Below, one piece after another: positions 46,228 to 57,777 of a stretch of 64,000 nucleotides of DNA. The translations under genes and the position numbers were made by a program. This stretch comes from Gammaproteobacteria bacterium. GTDB lineage: Bacteria > Pseudomonadota > Gammaproteobacteria > Acidiferrobacterales > Acidiferrobacteraceae. Position 1 is the stretch's first letter, and each line of letters opens with the position of its first letter. A model generated the notes under the pieces. It saw only the letters and a program-made list of their open reading frames with translations. It was not told the DNA's origin and made no database searches. The stretch covers positions 1-64,000 of the forward strand of contig JAPTWT010000281.1 in the NCBI GenBank assembly GCA_028064935.1, in the 5' to 3' direction.

Positions 46228-47661
46228 TCAGGGGAGGCCGCGAACCGCAGCCCGACAGATGGCGATGAGCGTACCGGCCCACGGGGCGGCCAGCACCATG
46301 GCGATGCCGTTTACGCTCAGGATCCAGCGCAGATCGCGCCCCTGACGCAACGGGCCGGCGTCCACGGGGGCATCAAAGAATATGAGCTTCACGACACGCA
46401 GGTAGTAGAAGGCCCCGATCACGGAAAACAGCACGGCGGCCACCGCCAGCCCATAAAATCCGGCGCTGACCGCCGCCTGGATGACCGCGAGCTTGGCGTA
46501 GAACCCTATGGTCGGGGGGATGCCCGCCATCGAGAACATGAACAACAGCATCACCCACGCATACCAGGGGCTCCTCTGATAGAGGCCGCGCAGATCCTCC
46601 AGACGTTCGGCCTCGAAACCCTTGCGCGAGAGCAGGATGATGACGCCGAACGCCCCGAGGGTCATGAAGGCGTAGATCAAGGCATAGAACAGGGCATCGG
46701 CATAGCCGCTCACGCGCGCGCTCAAGAGCCCGAGCAGCAGAAAGCCCATGTGCGCGATCGCCGAGTAGGCGAGCATGCGCTTTAAGTTGGTCTGGGCAAT
46801 GGCGACCACATTGCCGACCGCCATCGACAAAAACGCGAGCAGCACCAGCATCTCCTGCCAGGCGCCGGACAGGCCATGAAGCCCCGCCACCAGCAGGCGC
46901 AGAAAGAGCGCGAACGCGGCGATCTTGGGGGCCGCGCCGACATACAAGGTCACGGCCGTCGGCGCCCCTTCATAGACATCGGGGATCCACATATGGAAGG
47001 GCACCGCGCCGAGCTTGAAGGCAAGACCCGACAGGACGAACACGAGACCCAGTGTCGCCACCATGTCATGGCGCGGGAGCGCGGCGAGCGCGGTCGCCAC
47101 CCGGCCGATCGCAAGGCTGCCGGTGGCGCCATAGAGCATCGACAGGCCGTAGAGCAAAAGCCCCGAGGAGAGTGCGCCCAGCACGAAATACTTCATGGCC
47201 GCCTCGGTGGCGGGAATCGAATCGCGCTGCATCGCGATCAGCGCATAGAGGCTGAGCGACAAGAGCTCGAGCCCCAGGTACAAGGACAGGAAATGCGCGG
47301 CGCTCACCATCACGCACATACCGACAACGCCGGTGAGCGCGAGCACAAAGAATTCGCTACGAAACACCCCGCGCTCGGCGATATAGGTCCGCGAATAGGC
47401 GAGCACGATGGCAGTCAACGCAAAGATCGCGATCTGCAGCACGATGCTCAGGCGATCGCCGATCACCATGCCGTGCAATACGACGCGCGCGCCCTCATCG
47501 CGCAGGGAGTAGGCGGTGATTCCGGCGGCAATGAGGGTGGCCTGCGTGACCCCATACATCATCCCCTTGAATCGCCGCTTCCAGAAGAGGTCCGCGAGCA
47601 GGATCACGCAGGCCATGGCAAAAACGAGGATTTCCGGCAACACCGGTCTTATATGCATCAT
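46228..47661 (-). CDS. nuoN: NADH-quinone oxidoreductase subunit N
   Basis: The 477-residue protein is an antiporter-like subunit with about 14 hydrophobic helices; key marks are E-L-L-S-L-S-L-Y-A-L near residue 130, P-F-H-M-W-I-P-D-V-Y-E-G-A-P-T and L-K-R-M-L-A-Y-S-A-I-A-H-M-G. It forms part of the membrane proton-pumping arm. It is the last gene of the operon, 9 bases after nuoM. Confidence 0.93.
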   Translation of the reverse strand: MMHIRPVLPEILVFAMACVILLADLFWKRRFKGMMYGVTQATLIAAGITAYSLRDEGARVVLHGMVIGDRLSIVLQIAIFALTAIVLAYSRTYIAERGVFRSEFFVLALTGVVGMCVMVSAAHFLSLYLGLELLSLSLYALIAMQRDSIPATEAAMKYFVLGALSSGLLLYGLSMLYGATGSLAIGRVATALAALPRHDMVATLGLVFVLSGLAFKLGAVPFHMWIPDVYEGAPTAVTLYVGAAPKIAAFALFLRLLVAGLHGLSGAWQEMLVLLAFLSMAVGNVVAIAQTNLKRMLAYSAIAHMGFLLLGLLSARVSGYADALFYALIYAFMTLGAFGVIILLSRKGFEAERLEDLRGLYQRSPWYAWVMLLFMFSMAGIPPTIGFYAKLAVIQAAVSAGFYGLAVAAVLFSVIGAFYYLRVVKLIFFDAPVDAGPLRQGRDLRWILSVNGIAMVLAAPWAGTLIAICRAAVRGLP

Positions 47662-47670
47662 GAGACCACC

Positions 47671-49167
47671 CTAGGGAGTCGCGCCGGCGAGTCGCACGCC
47701 CGGGCGCCATAAAAGATGATGCACGGAGGCCGTCATCACATGCAGCAAGGGCGCGGGCCACAGCCCCAGGACGAGCACCGCCGCACCGAGGACTGCGAGA
47801 AACGAAAGTTCGCGCCCGGTCACGTCCGACAAGGCCGCCACGGCGGGCTTGGTGACCGGCCCGAAGATGACCCTCTTGTACATCCAGAGCGTGTAGGCGG
47901 CACCCGAGATCAAGGTCGTGGCCGCGAGCACCGCGTACCAGAAGTCGGCCTTGAACGCCCCCAGGATCACCAGGAACTCGCCCACGAAACCGGAGGTGCC
48001 GGGTAGCCCGGAGTTGGCCATGGCAAAGAGCATCATGAACGCCGCGAATACCGGCATGCGATTGACGACACCGCCGTAGTCGTGGATGGCGCGGGAGTGC
48101 AGGCGATCATATAGCACCCCGACACACAGAAACATCGCGGCCGACACAAAGCCGTGCGAGATCATCTGCACGAGCGCGCCATCCATGGCGATGCGGCTGA
48201 ACAGGAAAATCCCGAGGGTCACAAAGCCCATGTGTGCGATCGACGAATAGGCAATCAGCTTTTTCATGTCGTCTTGCACCAGCGCCACAAGACCGATATA
48301 GACCACGGCGATGAGCGAGAGCGTGATCATGAGACCCGCCAGTTCGTGGCTCGCCTGCGGCACGATCGGCAGACTGAAACGCACGAAACCGTAGGCGCCC
48401 ATCTTCAGCATGATGGCCGCAAGCACCACCGATCCGCCGGTCGGCGCCTCCACATGCGCATCCGGGAGCCACGTATGGACCGGCCACATCGGGATCTTGA
48501 CCGCAAACGCGATCAAAAACGCCAGGAATATCAAGATCTGCGGGGTCGCGGCGAGCGGCAGATGATAAAACGAGACGATATTGAAGGTCTCGCCGGCGCG
48601 GAAATACAGATAAAGCAGGGCCACCAGCATCAATACCGAGCCAAGGAAGGTATACAGAAAGAACTTGATGGTGGCGTAGACCCGATTCGGCCCCCCCCAG
48701 ATGCCGATGATCAGGAACATCGGGATCAGCATCGCCTCCCAGAAGACATAAAACAGCATGGCGTCGAGGGCGCTGAACACCCCGATCATGAGGCCTTCCA
48801 TGATGAGGAAGGAGGCAAAATACTCCGGCACGCGTTCCTTGATCGCGGGACCTGCGGCCATCACCACGATCACACCCACCACGCTTGTGAGCAGCACGAG
48901 CGGCAGCGAGATGCCATCGACCCCAAGCGCATAATTGATGTGGAACGCCGGTATCCAGGGGACGCTTTCGCGAAACTGCATGGCGAACGAATCGGCGTGA
49001 AACAAGCCCCATAAGGGCATGGTCGCCAAAAAAGCGCCGACGGCGCCGACGGCGGCAAGCGGGCGGACGAGTTTAGGATAACGCCGGCCGCCGACCAGTA
49101 TGAGGACCCCGAAGACGATGGGCAGCCAGATCGCGACGCTGAGGGCTATATGTCGATAGACGTCCAT
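47671..49167 (-). CDS. nuoM: NADH-quinone oxidoreductase subunit M
   Basis: The 498-residue antiporter-like subunit has Y-V-F-W-E-A-M-L-I-P-M near residue 140, H-T-W-L-P-D-A-H-V-E-A-P-T and D-M-K-K-L-I-A-Y-S-S-I-A-H-M-G. AAGGG is near the ATG; longer in-frame starts enter the nuoL gene. It lies between nuoL and nuoN. Confidence 0.94.
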   Translation of the reverse strand: MDVYRHIALSVAIWLPIVFGVLILVGGRRYPKLVRPLAAVGAVGAFLATMPLWGLFHADSFAMQFRESVPWIPAFHINYALGVDGISLPLVLLTSVVGVIVVMAAGPAIKERVPEYFASFLIMEGLMIGVFSALDAMLFYVFWEAMLIPMFLIIGIWGGPNRVYATIKFFLYTFLGSVLMLVALLYLYFRAGETFNIVSFYHLPLAATPQILIFLAFLIAFAVKIPMWPVHTWLPDAHVEAPTGGSVVLAAIMLKMGAYGFVRFSLPIVPQASHELAGLMITLSLIAVVYIGLVALVQDDMKKLIAYSSIAHMGFVTLGIFLFSRIAMDGALVQMISHGFVSAAMFLCVGVLYDRLHSRAIHDYGGVVNRMPVFAAFMMLFAMANSGLPGTSGFVGEFLVILGAFKADFWYAVLAATTLISGAAYTLWMYKRVIFGPVTKPAVAALSDVTGRELSFLAVLGAAVLVLGLWPAPLLHVMTASVHHLLWRPGVRLAGATP

Positions 49168-49178
49168 GGTGGCAGCCC

Positions 49179-51140
49179 TTATCCGCGGTGGAGAAAGAAT
49201 GTCATGAGCACAAAGAGCCCGAGTATGATGGCGAAGGCATAATGATAGATATAGCCGGATTGCAGGCGCCGGCCCCACGCCGCGATCCGCCCCACGAGCC
49301 GCGCGGTGCCGTTCACGAGCGCCCCGTCTATGAGCTGCACATCCCCGACGCGCCATAGAAAACGTCCGGCCGCGCGCGCCCCCGCGGCGAAGCCCCCGAG
49401 ATAGACGGCATCGAAGCCGTATCCGGCGCGCAATACGGCGTACACGGCGTGCAGCCGGCGCGCCATCCGTGCCGGCAGCTCCGGCCGGCGGATATAGAGA
49501 TACCACGCGCTGGCGATGCCGCCGAGCGCCAGGTAAAGCGGCGGCGAGAGGAATGCCGCGCCCATGAAGGCCAGCACCCCGTGATAGTGGGGGGCCATGC
49601 GCAAGAGCGGATTGTCGGCCGGCCGCACGTAAAGGGCACCCTGAAAGAAGTGACCGAAGAGCAGCGGGCGCATGAGCAACATACCGGCGAGCACCGACGG
49701 TATGGCCAACAGCACAAGCGGCAGCGTCACCACCCAGGGGGATTCCTTGAGATGGTGGCGGGCCTGGGCGTCCATGCGCGGTTCACCATAGAACGCCAGG
49801 AACAGCATGCGGAAGGTGTAAAACGCGGTCACGAACACGCCCGCGAGCACCGCCGCGAACGCATAATCGGCGCCCGGCAGGGTCGAGCGCGCGACCGCGT
49901 CGATGATCGCGTCCTTGGAGAAAAAACCGGCGAACGGCGGGATACCGGCGAGCGCGAGCGAGCCCACCCAGGTGGCCGCGAACGTGATCGGCATATAGCG
50001 GCGCAGGCCGCCCATCTTGCGCATATCCTGTTCGTGATGCAGGGCGATGATGACCGAACCGGCCGCCAAAAACAGCAGGGCCTTGAAAAACGCATGCGTG
50101 ACGAGATGGAAGATGGCGGCGGCGTAGGCCGACGCGCCGAGCGCTGCGGTCATGTAACCCAACTGCGACAGCGTCGAATAGGCGATCACGCGCTTGATGT
50201 CGGTTTGCACCATGCCAAGCAGCGCCATGAAGAACGCCGTCGAGGCCCCCACCACAAGCACCACGCTGCGCGCCACCGGCGACTGCTCGAAGAGCGGCGA
50301 CATGCGCGCCACCATGAAGACCCCGGCTGTGACCATGGTCGCGGCATGGATCAGGGCCGAGATCGGCGTCGGGCCCTCCATGGAATCCGGCAGCCACACA
50401 TGCAGCGGCATCTGCGCCGACTTGCCCATGGCGCCTATGAATAGGAGGATGCAGATCACGGTGAGCATGTGCCAGGACGTGCCATCGGTCACGGTAAGGC
50501 GCGCATGGCGTGCGGCGTCCACATGGGCGAAGACCGTGGCGTAATCGAGGCTATGAAACACCGTATAGATCGCCGCGATCCCAAGAACGAAGCCAAAGTC
50601 GCCGAGACGGTTCACCAGAAAGGCCTTGAGGCTCGCGAAGATCGCCGACTCGCGCGTATACCAAAAGCCGATCAAGAGGTACGAGACGAGGCCCACGGCC
50701 TCCCATCCAAAGAAAAGCTGCAGGAAGTTGTTGGCCATGACGAGCATGAGCATGGCAAAGGTAAATAGCGAGATATAGCTGAAAAAGCGCTGATAGCCCG
50801 GGTCCCCGCGCATATACCCTATGGTGTAGATGTGCACCATGAGCGATACGAACGTCACCACGACCATCATAAGGGCGGTGAGCGGATCAATCAGAAAGCC
50901 CACCGTGAGCGGCAATCCGCCGGCACGTCCCCACAAATACACGGTGGCGTCGAGATCGTGGCCGGACATCACCTGCGGCAGCGCAAAACAAGCCGACAGG
51001 GCGAATGCCACCGCGACCCCGAGGATGACGATGCGATGCGTCCAGACCGTTCCCAGTGCCCGGCCAAACAGGCCGGCGGCAAGGGATACCGCAAGACACG
51101 CAAGCGGGATCGCCGTGTACAGCGCAAGCGCGGACGTCAC
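49179..51140 (-). CDS. nuoL: NADH-quinone oxidoreductase subunit L
   Basis: The 653-residue antiporter-like subunit (GTG start) has F-F-G-W-E-A-V-G-L near residue 145, P-L-H-V-W-L-P-D-S-M-E-G-P-T-P and D-I-K-R-V-I-A-Y-S-T-L-S-Q-L-G-Y, plus the long C-terminal lateral helix. It transfers protons in the arm farthest from the hydrophilic part. Confidence 0.94.
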   Translation of the reverse strand: MTSALALYTAIPLACLAVSLAAGLFGRALGTVWTHRIVILGVAVAFALSACFALPQVMSGHDLDATVYLWGRAGGLPLTVGFLIDPLTALMMVVVTFVSLMVHIYTIGYMRGDPGYQRFFSYISLFTFAMLMLVMANNFLQLFFGWEAVGLVSYLLIGFWYTRESAIFASLKAFLVNRLGDFGFVLGIAAIYTVFHSLDYATVFAHVDAARHARLTVTDGTSWHMLTVICILLFIGAMGKSAQMPLHVWLPDSMEGPTPISALIHAATMVTAGVFMVARMSPLFEQSPVARSVVLVVGASTAFFMALLGMVQTDIKRVIAYSTLSQLGYMTAALGASAYAAAIFHLVTHAFFKALLFLAAGSVIIALHHEQDMRKMGGLRRYMPITFAATWVGSLALAGIPPFAGFFSKDAIIDAVARSTLPGADYAFAAVLAGVFVTAFYTFRMLFLAFYGEPRMDAQARHHLKESPWVVTLPLVLLAIPSVLAGMLLMRPLLFGHFFQGALYVRPADNPLLRMAPHYHGVLAFMGAAFLSPPLYLALGGIASAWYLYIRRPELPARMARRLHAVYAVLRAGYGFDAVYLGGFAAGARAAGRFLWRVGDVQLIDGALVNGTARLVGRIAAWGRRLQSGYIYHYAFAIILGLFVLMTFFLHRG

Positions 51141-51144
51141 CGGG

Positions 51145-51450
51145 CTAACCCTTCAGCGTGTCGAAATCGTCGACATTGATCGTGCGGCGATTACGAAACA
51201 GGACGATGAGTATGGCAAGGCCGATGGCTGATTCCGCGGCGGCCACCGTCAGGACAAAGAAGACGAAGACCTGTCCCGACATCCCCCAGAGGAAGTGCGA
51301 GAAGGCCACGAAATTCAGGTTCACGGCGAGCAGGATGAGCTCGATCGCCATCAACAGCACAACGAGGTTCTTGCGATTGAGGAATACGCCGACCACACCT
51401 ATGGCAAACAGCGCGCCCGCCAGGATCAGATACTGCGACAGTGAAACCAC
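51145..51450 (-). CDS. nuoK: NADH-quinone oxidoreductase subunit K
   Basis: The 101-residue protein (GTG start) has three transmembrane helices with the conserved Glu in [10 protein letters not shown] and later [10 protein letters not shown]. Its length is standard. The longer in-frame version overlaps nuoJ. It is four bases from nuoL. Confidence 0.93.
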   Translation of the reverse strand: MVSLSQYLILAGALFAIGVVGVFLNRKNLVVLLMAIELILLAVNLNFVAFSHFLWGMSGQVFVFFVLTVAAAESAIGLAILIVLFRNRRTINVDDFDTLKG

Positions 51451-51484
51451 GGTCCTATCCCCCCGTTTATCAATATATTCGGCG

Positions 51485-52096
51485 TCATGCCTTGGGCTCC
51501 GCCGGCATCTTGACGAGCCGCATGCGGTCACGCGCCCGCACCTCGACTTGCCGCGCCGGATCTTGATATTTGGTATCGGGCCTTCTCCGCATGGTAAGCG
51601 CGATCGCAGCGACGATCGCTACCAGAAGGATCGCGGCGGCGATCTCGAACGGGTAGACGTAGGTGGTATATAAGAGCATGCCAAGCGCGCGGGTGTTGCT
51701 GACATGCAGGACCGGCGCGCCGACCGCGGATGCCGCGATCCGTGTCGGGGCAAGCTGCCTTGGACTAACCGCGAGCGCGATCTCCACCACCATGAGCACC
51801 GCCACGAGTCCCCCGATCGGCAGATACTCCCCGAACCCCTGGCGCAGCACCGCGAGATTCACGTCGATCATCATGACCACGAACAAAAACAGCACCATCA
51901 CCGCGCCGACGTAGACGAGCACCAGGACGATGGCCAGAAATTCCGCCTTGAGGAGCATCCAAAGACACGCCGCGCTGACGAAGGCCAGCACCAGAAACAG
52001 CGCCGACTTCACCGGATTCCTGATGGTCACGACCATGGCGGCCGACCCGAGCAGTATCGCCGAAAAAAAATAAAAGACCGCGCTCTCGAACGTCAT
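51485..52096 (-). CDS. nuoJ: NADH-quinone oxidoreductase subunit J
   Basis: The 203-residue protein has five transmembrane helices with [18 protein letters not shown] in the third. The tail is hydrophilic. It is a core membrane subunit near the quinone path. ATG after GAGGG was chosen over the GTG one codon before. Confidence 0.92.
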   Translation of the reverse strand: MTFESAVFYFFSAILLGSAAMVVTIRNPVKSALFLVLAFVSAACLWMLLKAEFLAIVLVLVYVGAVMVLFLFVVMMIDVNLAVLRQGFGEYLPIGGLVAVLMVVEIALAVSPRQLAPTRIAASAVGAPVLHVSNTRALGMLLYTTYVYPFEIAAAILLVAIVAAIALTMRRRPDTKYQDPARQVEVRARDRMRLVKMPAEPKA

Positions 52097-52108
52097 CACC
52101 CTCGACCC

Positions 52109-52597
52109 TTAGCGGTACCGTGCATCGGCGGCACGATCGGCCGCGATCTCTTTCTCGTACTTGTCACCGATGGCAAGCAGCATCGACTTCGTATACACGA
52201 GGTCGCCGCGCTTCTCACCGTGGTAATCGAACACCCGAGTCTCTACGATCGAATCCACCGGGCACGATTCCTCGCAGAACCCACAGAATATGCACTTGGT
52301 GAGATCGATGTCATAGCGTGTCGTGCGCCGCGTGCCGTCGGCGCGCTGCTCGGACTCGATGGTGATGGCGAGCGCCGGGCACACCGCCTCGCACAACTTG
52401 CAGGCAATGCACCGCTCCTCGCCATTGGGGTAGCGCCGCAAGGCATGGAGCCCCCGGAATCGTGGCGACTGAGGGGTGCGCTCATCCGGATACTGCACCG
52501 TGATCTTGTGCGCAAAAAAATGCTTGCCGGTCAAAAGAAGGCCTTGCAGAAGCTCGATCAACAGAAAGCTGTGCAGGTATTTACGTAGCGCCTTCAT
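52109..52597 (-). CDS. nuoI: NADH-quinone oxidoreductase subunit I
   Basis: The 162-residue protein has two 4Fe-4S motifs, [12 protein letters not shown] and [12 protein letters not shown] (N6a and N6b clusters), and an N-terminal membrane-contact helix. It passes electrons toward NuoB. GGAGGT precedes the ATG. Confidence 0.95.
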   Translation of the reverse strand: MKALRKYLHSFLLIELLQGLLLTGKHFFAHKITVQYPDERTPQSPRFRGLHALRRYPNGEERCIACKLCEAVCPALAITIESEQRADGTRRTTRYDIDLTKCIFCGFCEESCPVDSIVETRVFDYHGEKRGDLVYTKSMLLAIGDKYEKEIAADRAADARYR

Positions 52598-52608
52598 AGG
52601 GACCTCCA

Positions 52609-53658
52609 TCAGCGGTAAAACACGAAAGCCCACGGCGTGAAAAACATCACAAACCCCATGACCCCGATCCACACCAGCGTGACCGGGATCAGCACCTTCC
52701 ATCCCAGACGCATGATCTGGTCATAGCGATAACGCGGGAAGGTCGCGCGCAGCCACAGGTACAGAAAAAGGATCACGGCGACCTTCAGCAGGAACCAACC
52801 CAGCGGCGGTATCCAGGTAAAGGGCGCGAAATCGAAGGGCGGGAGCCAGCCGCCCAGAAACAAGACCGCGGTCAAGGCCGATACCAGGATCATATTCGCA
52901 TATTCCGCCAGGAAAAAGAGCGCGAACGTCATCCCCGAATATTCGACATGAAACCCGGCTACGATCTCCGACTCGCCCTCCGCGACATCGAAGGGAGCGC
53001 GGTTGGTCTCGGCCACCCCGGCTATGAAGTACACGAGAAACAGCGGAAAGAGCGGCAGAAACAGCCAGTGCCAGAACCCCCCGGCCTGCACGAGCGCGAT
53101 CTTGCGCAGATTGAGGGTGCCGGCGGCCATGAGCACGCCGACGAGCGCAAACCCCATGGCGATCTCGTAGGCGACGATCTGGGCGGTGGAACGTAGGCTG
53201 CCAAGAAAGGCATACTTGGAGTTCGACGCCCAACCGGCGACCACCACGCCATAAACCCCCATGGACGTGACCGCGAGCACGAACAAGAGCCCCGCATTGA
53301 TATTGGCCAGCACCAGGGTGCTGGTGAACGGCACCACCGCCCACGCCACCAAGGCCGGCATCAGCGCCAATACCGGCGCCACGATAAACAGACCCTTGTT
53401 GGCCCCCGAGGGTACGATGATCTCCTTCAAAAGGAGCTTCAGGCCGTCTGCGATCGGCTGCAACCAGCCGCGCGGACCGACGCGATTGGGCCCTATGCGG
53501 ACCTGCATGTAGCCTATGACCTTGCGCTCCAGAAAGGTGAGATAGGCAACGCTCAGCATGAGCGGGACCACGATCGCCACGATCTTCGCGAGATCCCACA
53601 GCAACACCTGCGACCAGGCGGGAAAACCGCCCCACAACGCCGTAAGCCCGCCCATCAT
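52609..53658 (-). CDS. nuoH: NADH-quinone oxidoreductase subunit H
   Basis: The 349-residue protein has eight transmembrane helices with [19 protein letters not shown] near residue 40 and the E-x-x-x-R-x-P-F-D-x-x-E-x-E-S-E motif ([15 protein letters not shown]) of the quinone site. Its ATG overlaps the nuoG TGA. Confidence 0.95.
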   Translation of the reverse strand: MMGGLTALWGGFPAWSQVLLWDLAKIVAIVVPLMLSVAYLTFLERKVIGYMQVRIGPNRVGPRGWLQPIADGLKLLLKEIIVPSGANKGLFIVAPVLALMPALVAWAVVPFTSTLVLANINAGLLFVLAVTSMGVYGVVVAGWASNSKYAFLGSLRSTAQIVAYEIAMGFALVGVLMAAGTLNLRKIALVQAGGFWHWLFLPLFPLFLVYFIAGVAETNRAPFDVAEGESEIVAGFHVEYSGMTFALFFLAEYANMILVSALTAVLFLGGWLPPFDFAPFTWIPPLGWFLLKVAVILFLYLWLRATFPRYRYDQIMRLGWKVLIPVTLVWIGVMGFVMFFTPWAFVFYR

Positions 53659-56006
53659 ATCCGACTCACGGTGATGGGCCCCGACCACGGCAATGCAGCC
53701 GTCGATTCCAGGGCCGCGGGGATATAAGCGGCGCCGTCCGGGATACGATTGTCGATCACCACCTCGAGGACCGCCTGCGCCTCGCCCATCACCACACGCA
53801 CGCTGGTGCCGGCGGCAATACCCAGACGCATGGCCTCGTTCTCATTCACGCCCAGGATCGGAGACCCGCGGTCGGCGGTCTTGCGCAGGACCTCGGAATG
53901 ACGCACGACACTGTCGGAGTCGTAAAGGCCGACCTCGGCAATGCGCTCGAGCCCCTGCGTGCGCGGACACCGGCCCTCGAGGACCATGGGCTCATGGCGC
54001 CCCACGACCTCACGCAAGTCGCCGATCGCCGCGCGTACCGCCGCGACCGAATCGAAGGCAAGACCCGATACCCCGCACTTCTCGGCGAGCACGCGCAGGA
54101 TCTTCCAGCCCGGACGGGCCTCGCCGCGCGGCGCCACCGCCGCCTCGAAGGACTGCCAGCGCCCCTCGGCGTTCACAAACGACCCATCGGTCTCGGTAAA
54201 CGGCGCCATCGGCAGCAGGACGTGCGCGTAGTCCAGCGCCTCGGAGCGAAACGCCGACAGCGCCACGACGAAACGCGCCGCCTGCAGGGCGGTGCGCGCA
54301 CGGCCGCCGTCGGCGCCGTCCGTTACCGGCTCGGCGTCGACCAGCAGGAAGCCTTTTTGGCGGCCATCCCACATCGCCGATGCCGCGCGTCCAGGGACCG
54401 GCCGCCGGATACCGAGCGCCGCACGCTGCGGGATTGCGCCCGCAAGCCACAGGCCCGCGGAATTACCAGGCGGCAGAAAGCCCACGGGCGCACCCGTAAT
54501 CTCGCCCAAGGCCGCCGCCAGTGACCGCAGCACCGCGGCCTCTGGATGACAGGCGGCGAGCGTGCCAAGAAGGATAAGCGGGCGCTCGGCCACGCACAGC
54601 CACTCGGCGGTTTTGCGCTCGACCCCCGAGACCTCGAGGCCCTCGGTCCACGCCGCCACATCCGCCGGCAACGCCGATCCGGTGCATGTCGCCGAGGCCA
54701 CTACCAGGCGTCCCAGGGCCTCGGGCAGGCCGCTTGGGGCGACGATGGTCTTGGCGGCGAGATCGAAGGTGAAGGCGAAGTCCACCGGATTGATCGCGGC
54801 GATCCGGGCACCCTCCAAAAACGCCTTGCGCAGCCTATGGGCGAGCAGCGGCTGGTCCTTGCGGATGTTGCTGCCCACCAGGACCACCGCGTCGACACGC
54901 TCAAGCTCGGCGATCTCGACCCCGAGGGCGGGATAAGGGGGGGCGCCGGAATCATCACGGAAATCGCTTTCCCGCAACCTGTGGTCGATGTTGTCGGAGC
55001 CAAGCCCGCGCGCAAGGCGCGCCAACAGATAGCCCTCCTCGACCGTGGCCTGAGGAGACACGAGCGCGGCGAGCGCCGCCGCCCCGTCCGTGGCCACGAT
55101 CTCGCGCAAACCGGTGGCCGCGGCCTCAAGGGCCACATCCCAGTCGACCTCGCGCCATTGCCCATCGACACGCAAAAGCGGCACCGAAAGGCGCGCGAGG
55201 CCGTCCAGGGCCGTGTAGCTGAAGCGATCACGGTCCGAGATCCAGGTCTCGTTCACCGTCTCGTTTTCCTGCGGCAGGACGCGCATCACCTTGTTGCGGC
55301 GGGTCTCCACCAGAAGATTGGTGCCGACGCAATCATGGGGGCTCACCGAACGCCTGGCGACGAGTTCCCAGGGGCGCGCGGAGTAGCGGAACGGCTTCGA
55401 GGTCAGGGCGCCCACCGGACATAAGTCGATCATGTTCCCGGACAGCTCTGAATCGACGCTCGCCTCGACGTAGGTCCCGATGCGCATATGCTCGCCGCGG
55501 CCGGTGGCACCGAGCTCCATGATGCCGCCGATCTCCTGACCGAAGCGCACGCAGCGCGTACAGTGGATGCAGCGTGTCATCTCGGTGGCGATGAGCGGAC
55601 CTATGTCCTGATCCTTCACGATGCGCTTGGCCTCGGCGAAGCGCGACACATCCCGCCCATAGCCCACGGCCAGATCCTGCAGGTCGCACTCGCCGCCCTG
55701 ATCGCAGATCGGGCAGTCCAGGGGATGGTTTATGAGCAGGAACTCCATCACCCCTTTTTGGGCGGTGCGCGTCTTTTCCGAACGCGTCGATACCTTCATG
55801 CCCTCGGTCACGGGCGTGGCGCACGCCGGGACCGGCTTTGCCACGCGCTCGACATCGACCAGGCACATGCGGCAATTGGCGGCGACCGACAGCTTCTTGT
55901 GGTAACAAAAACGGGGTATATAGATGCCCGCCGCCTCGGCCGCCTCGATGACCATGGCGCCCTCTTCCACGGCGAGTTGTTTGCCATCGATTTCGATATG
56001 GAGCAT
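53655..56006 (-). CDS. nuoG: NADH-quinone oxidoreductase subunit G
   Basis: The 783-residue protein has an N-terminal 2Fe-2S domain (F-C-Y-H and C-R-M-C-L-V), the His-Cys 4Fe-4S site ([14 protein letters not shown]), C-I-H-C-T-R-C and a molybdopterin-oxidoreductase-like body. GGGAG is placed properly for the third codon of the longest frame, which I took as the start. It carries the peripheral arm clusters. Confidence 0.93.
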   Translation of the reverse strand: MLHIEIDGKQLAVEEGAMVIEAAEAAGIYIPRFCYHKKLSVAANCRMCLVDVERVAKPVPACATPVTEGMKVSTRSEKTRTAQKGVMEFLLINHPLDCPICDQGGECDLQDLAVGYGRDVSRFAEAKRIVKDQDIGPLIATEMTRCIHCTRCVRFGQEIGGIMELGATGRGEHMRIGTYVEASVDSELSGNMIDLCPVGALTSKPFRYSARPWELVARRSVSPHDCVGTNLLVETRRNKVMRVLPQENETVNETWISDRDRFSYTALDGLARLSVPLLRVDGQWREVDWDVALEAAATGLREIVATDGAAALAALVSPQATVEEGYLLARLARGLGSDNIDHRLRESDFRDDSGAPPYPALGVEIAELERVDAVVLVGSNIRKDQPLLAHRLRKAFLEGARIAAINPVDFAFTFDLAAKTIVAPSGLPEALGRLVVASATCTGSALPADVAAWTEGLEVSGVERKTAEWLCVAERPLILLGTLAACHPEAAVLRSLAAALGEITGAPVGFLPPGNSAGLWLAGAIPQRAALGIRRPVPGRAASAMWDGRQKGFLLVDAEPVTDGADGGRARTALQAARFVVALSAFRSEALDYAHVLLPMAPFTETDGSFVNAEGRWQSFEAAVAPRGEARPGWKILRVLAEKCGVSGLAFDSVAAVRAAIGDLREVVGRHEPMVLEGRCPRTQGLERIAEVGLYDSDSVVRHSEVLRKTADRGSPILGVNENEAMRLGIAAGTSVRVVMGEAQAVLEVVIDNRIPDGAAYIPAALESTAALPWSGPITVSRI

Positions 56007-56022
56007 GGTCATCTCCCAGGCC

Positions 56023-57300
56023 TCACGCCGCGGCCGCCAGGGGACAGCTGTGGTGGAGGATGTGGTGCTCGAACTCCTCGCGGAAGTTCTTGATGAAGCT
56101 TATGACCGGAAGCGCGGCCGCATCACCCAAGGCGCAGATCGTCCGGCCCTCGATCTTCTTCGCCATGTCCGTCAACAGGTCGAGGTCCTCCATGCGCCCC
56201 TCGCCGTGCTCTATGCGATGCAGCACCCGCGCAAGCCACCCGGTTCCCTCGCGGCAGGGGGTGCACTGGCCACACGACTCCTCGTAATAGAAATGCGAGA
56301 TCCTCTCCAGCGCGCGCACCATGCACGTGGAATCGTCCATGATGATCACAGACCCCGCGCCGAGCATGCTGCCGGCCTTGGACAGGGAATCGTAATCCAT
56401 GGTGAGATCCATCATGATCTCGCCACGCACCACCGGCACCGACGAGCCGCCGGGGATCACCGCCTTCAGCTTGCGGCCGCGCCAGATGCCGCCCGCCATC
56501 TCGAGCAGCTCCGCAAACGGCGTACCAAGCGGCACCTCGTAGTTGCCGGGCCGATTGACGTGCCCTGATACCGAGAAGATCTTCGACCCGCCGTTGTTGG
56601 GCTTGCCTATGCCCAGAAACCACAGGCCCCCATGGCGCATGATGGATGGGATCGACGCCAGGGTCTCGGTGTTGTTGATCGTCGTCGGCCGCCCGTACAG
56701 GCCGTAGCTCGCCGGAAACGGCGGCTTGAACCGGGGCTGGCCCTTCTTGCCCTCCAGCGACTCCAGGAGCGCGGTCTCCTCCCCGCAGATATAGGCGCCG
56801 CCGCCCCTGTGGGTGTGCAGCTCGAAATCGACCCCGGAGCCGAGGATGTCTTTCCCCAGGTAACCGGCCTTGCGGGCCTCGGCAAGCGCCTCCTCGAAAC
56901 GCGCTATCGGCTCGTGGAACTCCCCACGGATGTAGTTGTAACCGACGGTCGCCCCTATGGTGTAGCCGGCGATCGCCATGCCCTCGATCAGGGCATGCGG
57001 GTTATAGCGCAGGACGTCGCGATCCTTGAAGGTCCCGGGCTCTCCTTCGTCGGAGTTGCAGACGATGTATTTCTGGCCCGGCGCGTTCCTCGGCATGAAA
57101 CTCCACTTGAGACCAGTCGGGAATCCCGCGCCGCCGCGGCCACGCAGGACCGATTTCTTGACCTCGGTGATGATCTCGTCAGGCGGGGTCTTCTCGCTCA
57201 GTATGCGCCGCCACGCCTGGTAACCGCCATCGCCCTCATAGACGTCGAGGGCCCATGAACGATCGCGATGCCGATTCCGGAAACAGACCTCGTTTGCCAT
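56023..57300 (-). CDS. nuoF: NADH-quinone oxidoreductase subunit F
   Basis: The 425-residue protein has the NADH/FMN site ([15 protein letters not shown] near residue 55, [19 protein letters not shown]) and the 4Fe-4S ligands [13 protein letters not shown] near residue 345. It is the electron entry subunit. Spacing to nuoE is two bases. Confidence 0.95.
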   Translation of the reverse strand: MANEVCFRNRHRDRSWALDVYEGDGGYQAWRRILSEKTPPDEIITEVKKSVLRGRGGAGFPTGLKWSFMPRNAPGQKYIVCNSDEGEPGTFKDRDVLRYNPHALIEGMAIAGYTIGATVGYNYIRGEFHEPIARFEEALAEARKAGYLGKDILGSGVDFELHTHRGGGAYICGEETALLESLEGKKGQPRFKPPFPASYGLYGRPTTINNTETLASIPSIMRHGGLWFLGIGKPNNGGSKIFSVSGHVNRPGNYEVPLGTPFAELLEMAGGIWRGRKLKAVIPGGSSVPVVRGEIMMDLTMDYDSLSKAGSMLGAGSVIIMDDSTCMVRALERISHFYYEESCGQCTPCREGTGWLARVLHRIEHGEGRMEDLDLLTDMAKKIEGRTICALGDAAALPVISFIKNFREEFEHHILHHSCPLAAAA

Positions 57301-57302
57301 GA

Positions 57303-57773
57303 TCACTCCAGGCCCGTCAGGATTTCGTCAACCCGCTCGGGCGTCAGATTCTCGTAGTAGGTCTTGTCGACCTGGAACATGGGCGCGCCCCCGCAGGCCG
57401 CCAGACACTCCACCTCCTTCAGGGTGAAGCGTCCGTCGGGCGTGGTTTCCCCGAAATCGATGCCGAGCCGCTTCTTCAGGTGCGTCACGATATCGTCGCT
57501 ACCACGCAACAAGCATGAAATGTTGGTGCACACCGATATCTTATGGCGCCCGACCGGCTCCAGATCGTACATCGAATAGAAGCTCGCCACCTCATAGACC
57601 TGGATGGGGCGCATCCCGAGATACTCGGCGATGAAGTCCATGAGCGAGACACTAAGCCACCCATGCTCATCCTGGGCGATGTGCAGCGCCGCCATTACCG
57701 CCGACTGCTTGTGTTCCGGCGGATACTTGGCGATCTCCCGATCGATCATCTCGAGAGATTCTTTCGTCAGCAT
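57303..57773 (-). CDS. nuoE: NADH-quinone oxidoreductase subunit E
   Basis: The 156-residue thioredoxin-like protein has the 2Fe-2S ligands in C-T-N-I-S-C and C-L-A-A-C, near residues 86 and 127. It partners NuoF. The longer frame upstream overlaps nuoD and is not conserved. Confidence 0.94.
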   Translation of the reverse strand: MLTKESLEMIDREIAKYPPEHKQSAVMAALHIAQDEHGWLSVSLMDFIAEYLGMRPIQVYEVASFYSMYDLEPVGRHKISVCTNISCLLRGSDDIVTHLKKRLGIDFGETTPDGRFTLKEVECLAACGGAPMFQVDKTYYENLTPERVDEILTGLE

Positions 57774-57777
57774 GGGC